DNA of 64,000 nt from Stratiolaelaps scimitus (Eukaryota; Arthropoda; Arachnida; Mesostigmata; Laelapidae). A program made the position numbers and the translations under genes. The notes under the pieces are model-generated. The model did not search any database, was not told the DNA's origin, and was given only the letters and a program-made list of their open reading frames with translations. The stretch lies in assembly GCA_019614645.1 (NCBI GenBank), contig JABWDB010000030.1, positions 2,418,001 to 2,482,000 of the forward strand. The letters run 5' to 3'. Below are positions 47,721 through 57,098 of the stretch, one piece after another (position 1 is the stretch's first letter; each line of letters starts with the position of its first letter).

Positions 47721-48810
47721 ATGATGTGGCAGCTTTAATTCTTCCTCATTCATTCTCATTGAACTTATCACCACAATATATACCACCCCTTACCAACTAG
47801 TGCGCGCGACTTCAATTGCACTACACTTCTACCGACAGCAACGAAAAGGGATAGATTTCGGGAGGCTTCAGAGCAAAATAGCTCGCCGGATGGAAACTGT
47901 ACCTGTGTTCATTTGTAACATTTTAAAAAAATAAATACGAATATTAGAACATCCATATTCGTTGTGATTTGCAGCCCTTTTATACTAGCAGATTCGATCA
48001 TTGCCAGAAATGAGGGCTTCTATCAAGCTATTCCTAATTAAGAGTCCTTATGTAAACACTATTATAGTTATTCTCTACAAAAGCATACTTCTTCTAAACT
48101 TGTCCTAAGTGGGTGACCGCTTTGTGAAAGCGGGCCTGCTATTTCCTGTTGTACCTGGAACCTACTTTGCCCGTAGATGACTAGATCGTTCGCGAGGTAA
48201 ATGTTGCAACTGTGAAAGCATGTAAAACTATACATGGGTATGAAATGTAGAGATGAGTATTGTAATATTGACGTTCAAATAATAATACTCTGTAATGCTG
48301 TATTTTTTTTATTATTGCCTTTGTGATATGACATCAACATACAAAGGTTTGGGCCAAACATACAAAGACTGTGGAATATCCGACTTGGTTGATTCTACTT
48401 GTGAGCGGTTTCTCTTTTAGTAATTATTTCACATCAAATTTGTAGATATAAAATTTAATGACAAGCTATCTCGAGAAAATTCAAATAATTGTTAGTAACA
48501 TGGACTTGGTACCAGCACGACCGTACTTCGGCGTCCCGAAACGAGAGCTATCCAGCCGCATAGAGTATCGATTTTCTGTCAAACAAAAAGTCAATTTTGC
48601 AAATGATCGTTTTTTAAAAGTAAGAAGCAAAATAAGAAAATATTTTCTATATAACTTTTGTTGCCAACACCTGTACTTAATATAAATCAAGGAGCGGGTG
48701 TATAAGTATACAAGACAACAATTTGGGATCCTTTATAAAAAAACAAGATCAGATAAAAATCGGTGGGTACAACAAAATATTGCAGCGGAATTGTATTTGT
48801 ACCAAATAAC
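47721..48810. other. intergenic stretch with dispersed repeat B
   Basis: No gene seen. It contains the second copy of repeat family B (47926..48102) and AT-rich DNA without repeats of note. Confidence 0.5.
47926..48102. repeat. dispersed repeat family B, copy 2
   Basis: Matches 32766..32955 in the same orientation (CGAATATTAGAACATCC, GCAGATTCGATCATT, AAATGAGGGCTTCTA). Both copies begin in an A-rich run. Confidence 0.75.
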
Positions 48811-48957
48811 TGTAAGAGAACGGTCGGGAGTTGGGCTAGACTAGTGATAGGAAACATTGACAAGTCTGGCACAAGTCATTGGTACAACCGTATCCGTTTA
48901 TTTTCTGTCAGTGTTTCCTATCACTTGTCTAGCCCAACTCTCGACCATTCTCTTACA
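48811..48957. repeat. palindromic LTR-like terminal block
   Basis: The block is itself an imperfect inverted repeat: about 53 bp at each end pair (TGTAAGAGAACGG... with ...CCATTCTCTTACA) around a 40 bp centre. TG...CA ends fit an LTR, and gag starts 66 bp downstream at 49024. Confidence 0.75.
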
Positions 48958-49023
48958 AATCAGAAGTGGGGTGGTGATAGCGAAACGTTATTGACTTAGG
49001 CTATAGCGCCTTGAAAGTGCACC

Positions 49024-50750
49024 ATGGCTACGAACAGTACGGCTGAAGCTGAGTGTGATCGGCACATGATGGAGTTTATGAATCGGTTTGTGAAAAGAGC
49101 TTTGTCAGCGACAGACACAGGCGCCGGAGTAGCAGGTAGCGTGGCGGACGGCGTTCAGAGACAAGGAAGCAGTAGACCCGTGGCCGATGTGTCGATGAAC
49201 TTAGAAGAGTTCTCAGGAAAGGGAGAGCTAATGGCCGAGAAGTGGATTCGACGATTTAAACTGGCTCAAAAAATAGGTCAGTGGACGGAAGCACAAGTAA
49301 AAGGTGTGCTGCTGATTAAGATGGTAGGGGCAGCTCGCCTGTGGCATCTTAACCACGGCGCGAAAGAAGCGGCTTACAAGGAGTGGAAGGCCAAGTTCAG
49401 GGCTGCGTTCACTCGAAAACAGCACATCGGTGCATTGCTCGACCAACTACAAAGTTGTGTACAGGGACGGTATGAGCCGGTAGAAGAGTACGCATTTAGG
49501 AAGAAGGAAATTGCTCTGCAATTGAACATGGGTAAAGGATCAAATCTTACGAGGTTTGAGGCCGGAATATCGGTTCCTTGTGCACGAGATAAGCGGTCGT
49601 GACCATGCCGACACCCCGTCACTAGTGCGGCATATTGAAAAAACCATGAACCTAGAGAAGCATCTACGGAATCACGGCGACTCTAATGTGTACCAAAATA
49701 GCGACAACTCAAGAACTAATAGTGCCGTGTGTTTTATCTGTCATCAGCACGGGCATAAACGTTCCCGCTGTCCTCAGCTTAATCAGATCTAATGCGCGAT
49801 CAGGAGGCACGCAACCTAATCCGAGGCAGCCTCTCTTCAACACACAGCAAGGAATTAGTGCTGAGCCACGCCACAGCAGCCATCGGCAGCGGCCAACGTG
49901 ACAGGCGGCACCGCACCAGCCTTGACACACGACATAGGAGAGAGAGCGCCGGTGACATGTCATCGTTGTGGGAGCCCGGGTCACCTGGCTCGTGCACTCA
50001 GCAGGCGAGTGTAAGGAGAGTAGAGACGGATGTAGTACATGGTAACGTCGAAACAGCCAACAACAACGACCCAGACGCAAGAGCTAAGGCAGCTGAGAGG
50101 AGCAACAAAATGGTAATCGTTAACGGAAGAAAGTGATGCGCGAAGGTCGATACGGAGGCTCAAATTATAGTGATCTCGCGAACGGCGGCTGAAGAAGTTG
50201 GGTTAACGCTAGAGCCCACGAAGGTGAGTCGTACTCGTGGTGTCGGGGGCAGCAGCATCCCACTGGGTCAGTGCGCAGTTACGCTACATGTCGATGGACT
50301 AACGCACAATGACGTCGTGTTGACTGTGTTGTCGGATGAAGCTCTCAATGGTTAAGCGATTTTGTTGGGCAAGGACCTATTGGATAGAGACGAAGTCGTG
50401 ACGGTATACGGACGAGGCGAAGCAATGGTGCTCAGTGCCGACGATCATCCCGAAATCGTAAAGCTGTTTCCTCCCGACAATCGGAAGGGAGTGCTCGTTG
50501 CTAAGGTGGACACCGAACTCGCTCCACGTAGTGTATAGTTCGTTGGAGTTGAGGCTGAGGGTGAAGCAGATGACGCTATACTACTCGAAGTTGAGCCCTG
50601 TGGTGTGCTATCCAAACTAACCGATGGACAAACAATGGTGCCAGTGCTGAACTCGGGAAGTCGTACGGTAGTGATACCAAGAGGAACTATCGTGAAAAGA
50701 GACAAAATTGTACCTGACGAAGACATATTCATAATAAGGGAGGCGAGGGG
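49024..50750 (+). pseudogene. gypsy-type gag and protease remnant
   Basis: 49024..49602 encodes a retrotransposon Gag core (WIRRFKLAQKIGQW, AARLWHL, AFRKKEIALQLNMG). A frameshift near 49555 leads to a frame with the CCHC knuckle CFICHQHGHKRSRCP (ending 49792). A second knuckle near 49957 has CHRCGSPGHLARAL, missing its last Cys. The protease remnant near 50145-50380 keeps only VDTEAQIIVIS (DTE for DTG/DSG) and ILLGKDLLD, and is interrupted by stops. After VVIPRGTIVKRD the frame is cut by the LINE insertion. Confidence 0.8.
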
Positions 50751-51470
50751 AAGTCCCCTAACGTTTAAAATATTTATCTACAAAAATCTACAAAATGCTC
50801 CTAATTCCATTGCTATACTACGGTATCACAATCTGGGGTGGCGGCTTCAGAGACACGCTTCGCCGGGGTGAAATCATTCAGAATGATGCTCTGAGAGCTG
50901 TGTTCGGCCGCCGTCGTAGGGACTCTGTTGCCGATGTGTTTCAACAGTTTGACCTGCTTTGCCTCAAGGACATATGCACCTTTCAGACTGCTCTCCTTGC
51001 ATTCAAAACATGCAGTGGTAAGATACCAGCCGACATTTCCTTCCCTATCACGATGGTGAGGAAGCGTTCGACCCGTCGCTCAACCACCTTTGAGGTGCCA
51101 TTTACTGTCAAAGAGTCCAGCCGCCAAGCTCTGGCTTACCGTCTACCGGTTGTCTGGGGCTCGCTCCCTCGCGAGCTTCGTTCCCTCACTTCAGCTAAAA
51201 AGTTTGCAAGTGAAGCAAAAAAGTTCCTTGCGGGGAGGGTTTAAAATGTGAATATAATTACAATTCTATATTTCAGATTATCCTGGTTACGATATGTCTC
51301 AGACTATCCTGACCACGTTGTAAGTCAGATTGTCCTGACCGTTTTATAAGTCAGATTATTCTGACCTTGTTTTATATACACCTTTTATTCAATTTTTTTT
51401 TGCGAGAACTTAAGCATTGTGAAACTGCAGTTCCGAAAATAAACCACTAATGAAATGAAATGAAATTTAG
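50750..51470 (+). mobile_element. CR1-like LINE, 5'-truncated 3' end
   Basis: The segment starts inside the reverse-transcriptase C-terminal region and ends in an (AATGA)n-type tail (51449..51468), as CR1/L2-group LINEs do. The 3' UTR has three to four tandem copies of a 30 bp unit built on CAGATTATCCTGACC (51277..51366). The tail GAGAACTTAAGCATTGTGAAA (51406..51425) recurs in SINE family S2. Confidence 0.75.
50795..51244 (+). pseudogene. CR1-like reverse transcriptase C-terminal fragment
   Basis: Open for 149 codons up to its natural stop. It shows the order typical of the post-thumb region of CR1/Jockey-group LINEs: LLYYGITIWGG, IQNDALRAVFGRRRRD, DLLCLKDICTFQTALLAFK, then a terminal AYRLPVVWGSLPRELR and FASEAKKFL. 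All catalytic parts lie upstream and are absent. Confidence 0.8.
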
Positions 51471-51879
51471 ATACCGACCATCGGAGCAGTATGAAGACGT
51501 GGCTCAATCGTGAAGGTCGACACACTGACAGGAAATAAACGTATACGGTTGTACCAATGACTTGTGCCAGACTTGTCAATGTTTCCTATAACTAGCCTAG
51601 CCCAACTCTCGACCGTTCTCTTACATAACGTTGACATCTACAGGCTATATGTTGTTTATAAATTCAATTCGCGCCGTGGTAGTGGTAAAGAATGGGAGTA
51701 TGATACTAAATCCCACACTGTTTGCAAGACAATTTTAGGTTTGCGCCGCCCGTCATTATTTTCGGTCGTTTGTAGGCTTAGATTATTATATTAAAGCGCT
51801 CAATAAATATTATAAAAAAAAGTATATAAATGACTACGATATATATATGAGTAAAGACGGAAATACCTACACCGCTTTC

Positions 51880-53700
51880 CCCACGCCTCCCAAGCGGGAG
51901 GGAGCCCCCTGGAAAACCGCCGCAATCCCGGCATACCCTCATGGAAGCCCTGAAAAAATCCGGTCCCTACCCCCAACGTTTAACACCCTTAGAGAACGTC
52001 ACCCCCTCCGATCTGCCGCTCTAGTTTTTCCTTGTCCTTGAGCACCGCCTCGGCGTATCTTCGGATGTTGGCCCATCCCTCTCGGTCTCTCATCATTATG
52101 GCGGCCATATCCTCGCATGAAATCGGGAGGGGCCGTGATACTCTAGCCGAGAGGTCTCGCCTTGCCGATCTTGTGACGGTACTGCTAGAATTGCCCGTGG
52201 CCGGTGAGAAGTTGGGCCAGCGGGTAGGGAAGGGACCCGTGACAGGCCGCTAACCAGGCCCGGAGGTCCGGCAAGAGTGACCTCGTCCAGTGCCCCAGTT
52301 GCCCGGGCTGGATGGAGGCCCACTTGCTCAACCAGTGATCAATCGGTCCGTCCTGGCTTGTAGGCGTGCCTCCTTCCGTCTCGCGACTATGCTTCTCGTC
52401 CCTCGTAGACTCGGCGATCGTCAGCGACCACGGGATCTGGCGGGCCAGAACCTGTAGTGCCGTGGTCGCCACCGCGCGGTGGGATCTCGCGACCCTGATC
52501 GCCATAGTCCTCTGACGGCTGTCGAGCATCGGGGCAATCGTCTTCTTCTTAGCTGCGTGCCCCAATGGGGGGAAGCATAGAGGGCAATGCTCTCCGCCAC
52601 CTTGGCCAGCAGCCTTCTGACCTCATCCGTAGCTCCGTGTGTGCGTGGGAGGATCCTTGCGAGGTCCGTGGCGGCTCGCTCCGCCTTCTCGGATGCGTAA
52701 TTTGCGTGCGGGGCCCCCGTGAAGCCGCTGTCGAGAATTACCCCCAAGTACTTGGCCGTCTTCGTTGGCTTGAAACTATGGCCGGCTATGGTGAGCTCGA
52801 TGCTCGACTGACGTTTCCATCCGTTGATCACCTCCGCCTCAGTCTTGGCCGGTGCAAACTCCAGTCCCGGGGGGAGGAGGCACGCCACGATGTTGGCCAT
52901 TGCCGAATTCGCCGCGTACTGAAGGAGCCGGTCATCACGGTCTCTGATTATGAAGGCCAGGTCGTCGGCATAAGCACAGGAGGTCATAGACGCGGGGTAG
53001 TTGAGCCCGAGAACGCAGTCGTATGCGATGTTGCAGAGCTTCGGTCCGAGAACCGAGACCTGAGGGACTCCCGCACAGACCTTGTACCTCCTGCCCGCGT
53101 ACACCACGCTGCGGTCTGAGAGGTAAGACGCTAACACCGGCCTGAGGTATGGGGAAAGAGACGCCCGCTCGAGGGCGTTGTTAGCAGCATCCCATGAGGT
53201 TGTGTTAAAGGCGTTCTTGACGTCCACCTTGACCACCAGGCAGTGGCCCCGCGATGATTGCAGTTTCGCCCTCTCTTCTGTAGAGCCGCCAACGACCTTC
53301 TTGATGGCCGAGAGAGTAGAGCCGTCCGGTCGGAACCCATGTTGATCGGGTGACAGGGTCGCACAGGGTCTTTCCGTTTCGATCTTCGTTCTTCCGTTGA
53401 TGACATGCTGCACCGCCTTGGAGAGGCACGTCAGCATACTGATTGGGCGGTATGCCGACGGCTCTCCGGCCTGTTTCCCCGGCTTCGGAATGAGGGCCAG
53501 CTTGGCTTCTTTCCATTTTTGTGGGAAGGATCTCGTTCTTAGGACGCCATCGGCCATCCTCTTAAAGACCGCCGGGTGCTCCCGAAGGAGCAGCTTGACG
53601 GCAGAGGAGGGGACCACATCGAGTCCTGGCGCCTTCCTGACCTTGGTTCAGTCAAGTACCCCCTTGACCTCCTCATCAGCGACAACGTGGCTAGTACTTT
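51880..53700 (-). mobile_element. R1-like non-LTR retrotransposon, 5'-truncated, minus strand
   Basis: GC-rich block against AT-rich flanks, with a reverse transcriptase on the minus strand. Its 5' end stops abruptly at about 53700 inside the coding part. The 3' UTR (about 51880-52180) is GC-rich with pyrimidine runs. It is a different lineage or copy from the 21-25 kb element but carries the same thumb motif (KYLGVIL). No target duplication was identified. Confidence 0.8.
52185..53617 (-). pseudogene. R1-like reverse transcriptase with one frameshift
   Basis: 52421..53617 is open for 398 codons: LALIPKPGK, AYRPISMLTCLSK, DQHGFRPDGST, VKVDVKNAFNTTSW, the intact catalytic box CAYADDLAFI, then KYLGVILDSGFTG. 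Around 52560 the frame shifts and the C-terminal domain continues in 52185..52565 (AIRVARSHRAVATTALQVLA, QIPWSL). No endonuclease is left upstream. Apart from the single shift and the truncation it is well kept, which suggests a younger insertion than the 21-25 kb element. Confidence 0.85.
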
Positions 53701-54165
53701 GTTAAACGGTTGAAGTATATTTCTCAGTTCTATATTTGACCCCAGAAGTTATCACAAGTAAAGATTCGAGTGAAAATTTTGCTCTTTGCTCATGAAGTAA
53801 GTATGCAAATGTTCTGTATCAATTATTATCTGTAGGTAACAGAAGTTAAAGCCACGACTGATGTTTCAGTTGTTTGAACACTTCTGGTATGTACCTTTTT
53901 TACAGTGATGTTCGAAGCTCATTTATATTCGCGTAGTTTTGACTAACACGAAAGTTTTAAAAAAAAAGACAAAATCGTTAAGATTTCGGTACGTCAATAA
54001 CGTTTTTTATTTTTTCACCATTCGCCTGATTCTTATTTATTTCCATTAGAGCTGCTAACTGTTTTTGAAGTTTAACTATCTCTTGTTTCATAAAACGGAT
54101 TACATCTTAAATCTACTCCAATTGAAGTCGGCCTTCCTCAATCTCAATCGGATGCAGTAATTCTT
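53701..54165. other. 3' flank of the ATP synthase f gene
   Basis: AT-rich, no coding features; holds the minus-strand polyadenylation signal of the neighbouring gene. Confidence 0.6.
54036..54041 (-). terminator. polyadenylation signal AATAAA of ATP synthase f
   Basis: TTTATT on the plus strand, that is AATAAA on the gene strand, about 125 nt after the stop codon. A second AATAAA-like word lies near 54004-54012. Confidence 0.6.
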
Positions 54166-56330
54166 TTAGTGGTACTTGAACTTCTTGTGGTGCTGCAGTT
54201 TCGTGTAATTGAGATAGTAGAAAAACAATGACATGCTCAGAATAACCTGAGCGTAAGGAGTAAAAGTCGAGTATTTCGGATGGACGTACTTATGCTGCCA
54301 GCTCCAGTGAGCACGCGAGACGGCAGCCACCATTGCTTGTGGAGTTTTCTTACGGCGGCCCAGCCATGCGCCCAGTTCCGAGAGGCGCACTTGACTCAGC
54401 GGCGTATCGGCTGAAACGTATCCACACAAATACGTTAGTTATATATATATATATATATATATACTGTCCAAAGTATGCAAACTGAAGTATAATAGCACGC
54501 TTTTTATATATTATGTTATAGCACACAGTGTGACAATCTATGTTATTATACAATAGCTACTCATAGCGAGTGGACGGGAATAAACAGCCTAGCCGCAGGC
54601 TCATTTAATGAGAGACCAATAGTCCTCAATTAATAATAGACCCTTAACAATTAGCTGACAGCAGTGGGATGCTGGGTACTAAGGACGCCAGTACATGTAG
54701 CTCGGACTGTCGATCAAGGTATGTCGCAGCAGAGTCAGATAGACGGTTAAAGCACGCCGTGGGTGGTCAGACAGTTGATCAATGCCGGGCGCCTGACAGG
54801 TTGGAGCGCGGACCAAGGCCGCTATCGTGGGCCGAATCTCATGATTAACGCGGTAGACAGATCTGAAACAGACCGCTGAAAGGAGCCTAGCTGATGAAAT
54901 AAGACGCAGCCGAGGAGAAGACCCTTGAGACACAAAATGTCATGTCGTACGAAGGCCCTCAAAAGGGTTGGCTGTATATCTCGAGTGGATGAGACGACAC
55001 AGTGAGCGAAATTCAAGAAACATTTTCGTGAGACCTGTCGTACATTCGATATGGCCGCCGCTTTTGTTCACCTGGACCTGTGCGATGGCGCAATGATATC
55101 CATTGACAAATGTCACCCGGGTTGAAGAGATCATGTCGATTCCGACAACTATGAAGGGCTTCGTGAACTGGGGTCCGGAATCTAGGTGGTTGTCCACACT
55201 GAAATAGGAGAAGGAGCGAAACGGCCGCGAGGGAAAGGTCTAATGCTAACTCGACAGAGGAAGAGTCTATGGACAGGACGATAGTACAGCCACGTGACGC
55301 TTAAAACACTGTGCAAAGGACGCCCACCGAGAACTTGGGCCCGCAGCTGCGAAGGTACAAAACTCGCAGGGGTACTGCCCGGATCCAGAAGTGCACAGGG
55401 CTGAATGGAGTCCATCCGCAAGAACATACGGGACCCATACGGGCACAAATCGCCTGACCGCAGGCGCATTGCATCCCAGTCACTCACCAACGGCCTAGTC
55501 TTTCACAATTATAGTATAAACACACATACACAACGGGCTTCATCTTAGTGACAAGTCGGACAAATGTGTGCGAACAGATGTAGAGTTTCGCATACTTTAA
55601 GGTGAATGGACAACATTTCGATGGAAGGCGGTTTGGACCGTTCTACACCATCAAAACTTAGAGTACACAACATGAGCAGAGATTCGGCAGTCGTATAGTG
55701 CTTTAACATGTCTGCATAGATGGATGGACAAATTCTAGAAATCAAAACAGATATAGTTGCAATCAAAGCTGAATGTTGTTGGTAGGTGTGCAAATAGACG
55801 TTTTGCACCCTCACTGTAAAGACCAACAATGCAGATCTATTTTTTTTTATCAAACTTAAAATCCACGTTTCGCCCGCAACCACTACTAACCATGCAACCC
55901 ACAAACATGAGCACAAGCGGATACGTTAAACTTATACTTCGAACTCTATAGTAACGAATGATAAATAGAGGTAATATCGACTGTACACATTCAAAGTAAA
56001 AACAGCATTAAAAGAGATACATTTTTTCTTGGTGTGTTCAACAGCGTTTAAACCGAAGACTACTTTGTCAGATTTCATCTAGTAGACAAAGTACAGATAT
56101 CAAACGTCTTATGTGTCTTAAAACCTCATTTCTGCTTTAGTTAAAGGACAGATTTGTGCACCTCAACTATGACATCCTTGCGCCCCACTCGACAAAGTAT
56201 ACTCAAAGGACCTATTGTAAATTGTGTACGCGTATGGACGTATACACTCACGTTTTCCATAGTAGCGCGCCGGATCATAAGGCCCATGTACCGCCCGATT
56301 GTATTCGGCAGGATAATCACCGAATCCCAT
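54166..56330 (-). CDS. ATPsynF: mitochondrial ATP synthase subunit f, 2 exons, 107 aa
   Basis: Exons on the minus strand: 56252..56330 (ATG at 56330) and 54166..54410 (stop TAA). Phase 1 at the 1.84 kb intron agrees (79 + 245 = 324 nt). Exon 1 reads MGFGDYPAEYN, VHGPYDPARYYGK; exon 2 reads PLSQVRLSELGAWLGRRKKT, AAVSRAHWSWQHKYV, then one membrane helix (AQVILSMSLFFYYLNY) and a basic end HHKKFKYH. Order and length match the metazoan f subunit, an inner-membrane, single-helix component of the F0 sector next to the proton channel that helps dimerise the complex. Housekeeping gene; no odd features. Exon 1 is too short for ordinary ORF calling and was found by matching family motif and phase. Confidence 0.94.
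54411..56251 (-). other. intron of the ATP synthase f gene
   Basis: 1.84 kb, with a (TA)n tract at about 54439-54462. A minus-strand frame at 55545..55916 begins with a hydrophobic stretch but has no other protein-like sign and no splice partners. A GC-richer part, about 54780-55490, has no recognised family. Confidence 0.6.
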
Positions 56331-57098
56331 CGTAAGAACGCTCTAGTGCCTATTTGCGATGTCGATGGCCGTCCGGTGCTCTTCAGCTTTCAATTAATAC
56401 TCACATACAAAAGGTGACCGGAGGAACCGAGCGGTCGTTTGATTTCGAAACCACTGAGCAGAAACCTGTCTGGGATTTAGCCACAACTTCGAACAGCCAG
56501 GCTCACACATCGCAGGCACACACAAACGTCTCATTTGTTTATTCGGGCCACTTTGACTAAGCAATTTAGGATAACATATTGAGACCACTCATCCGGGGCA
56601 TGCACTTGCAGTCAAGCACTTGAGGAAAAAATGAAAAGTTCTAATTCATCGCAAACCCAGACACACACACACACACAGTGTAAACACAGATTCTATATTT
56701 TGCAAACAAAGCACAGTCGGCATTCATCTTAGTCAGACAGCCTACTTCTCTGTCATTTAGTGCGACGAGAATTAAAGTGTGAGAGAAAATAAAAGGATCA
56801 CAAATTTCAAATATTTGTTATGTAAAATCTGTGCTATTTTCTATAGCTTCTTAAAACAGTGTATTTAGCATCGAATCAGTAAATCAGAGTTAGAGCAATT
56901 TCGCAAAAGTGTTACAGACGAATACAAAACATAGTAAAATTGTTGTCGGAAATGCTTATCTGATTTACTTGTTACCGTTGTAGAGACTTAAGTATTATTA
57001 TTATTTGGTATAGTAGTATTGTCGAGGTCAATAAACAGCAGTATTTTCGCCAATTACTGCGTTGTGGTCTCTGTGCGTTATTGTCAAAGATAACCAGA
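56331..57098. promoter_or_regulatory. shared intergenic region between divergent ATP synthase f and CNIH4 genes
   Basis: The two start codons face away from each other 768 bp apart, so both promoters lie here. It has a (CA)n tract at about 56659-56678 and AT-rich DNA; no TATA box or known element was identified with confidence. CNIH4 probably has a long 5' UTR in its right part. Bidirectional control is inference from layout only. Confidence 0.5.

Larger units (their letters stand above)
48811..51625 (+). mobile_element. decayed gypsy-type element bracketed by inverted LTR copies
   Basis: The left end is a 147 bp LTR-like block (48811..48957) running TGTAAG...CTTACA. The right end (51523..51625) is about 103 bp of the same block in inverse orientation, ending CTCTTACA. 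TAAC occurs directly outside both ends (48807..48810 and 51626..51629). Inside are gypsy-style gag, knuckles and a protease remnant on the plus strand. Reverse transcriptase and integrase are gone, replaced by an inserted CR1-like LINE 3' end. It could be one element with a rearranged 3' LTR or two insertions side by side. Confidence 0.65.

Noticed and set aside
54411..54553. further ATP synthase f coding upstream of 54410
   Set aside because: The frame continues open (MCGYVSA), but TTTCAG at 54411-54416 is a clean acceptor and the true first exon with family motifs lies at 56252..56330 in the right phase.
55545..55916. 123-codon minus-strand frame with hydrophobic start inside the ATP synthase f intron
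   Set aside because: Looks like a signal peptide at first sight but has no family motif and no splice partners.
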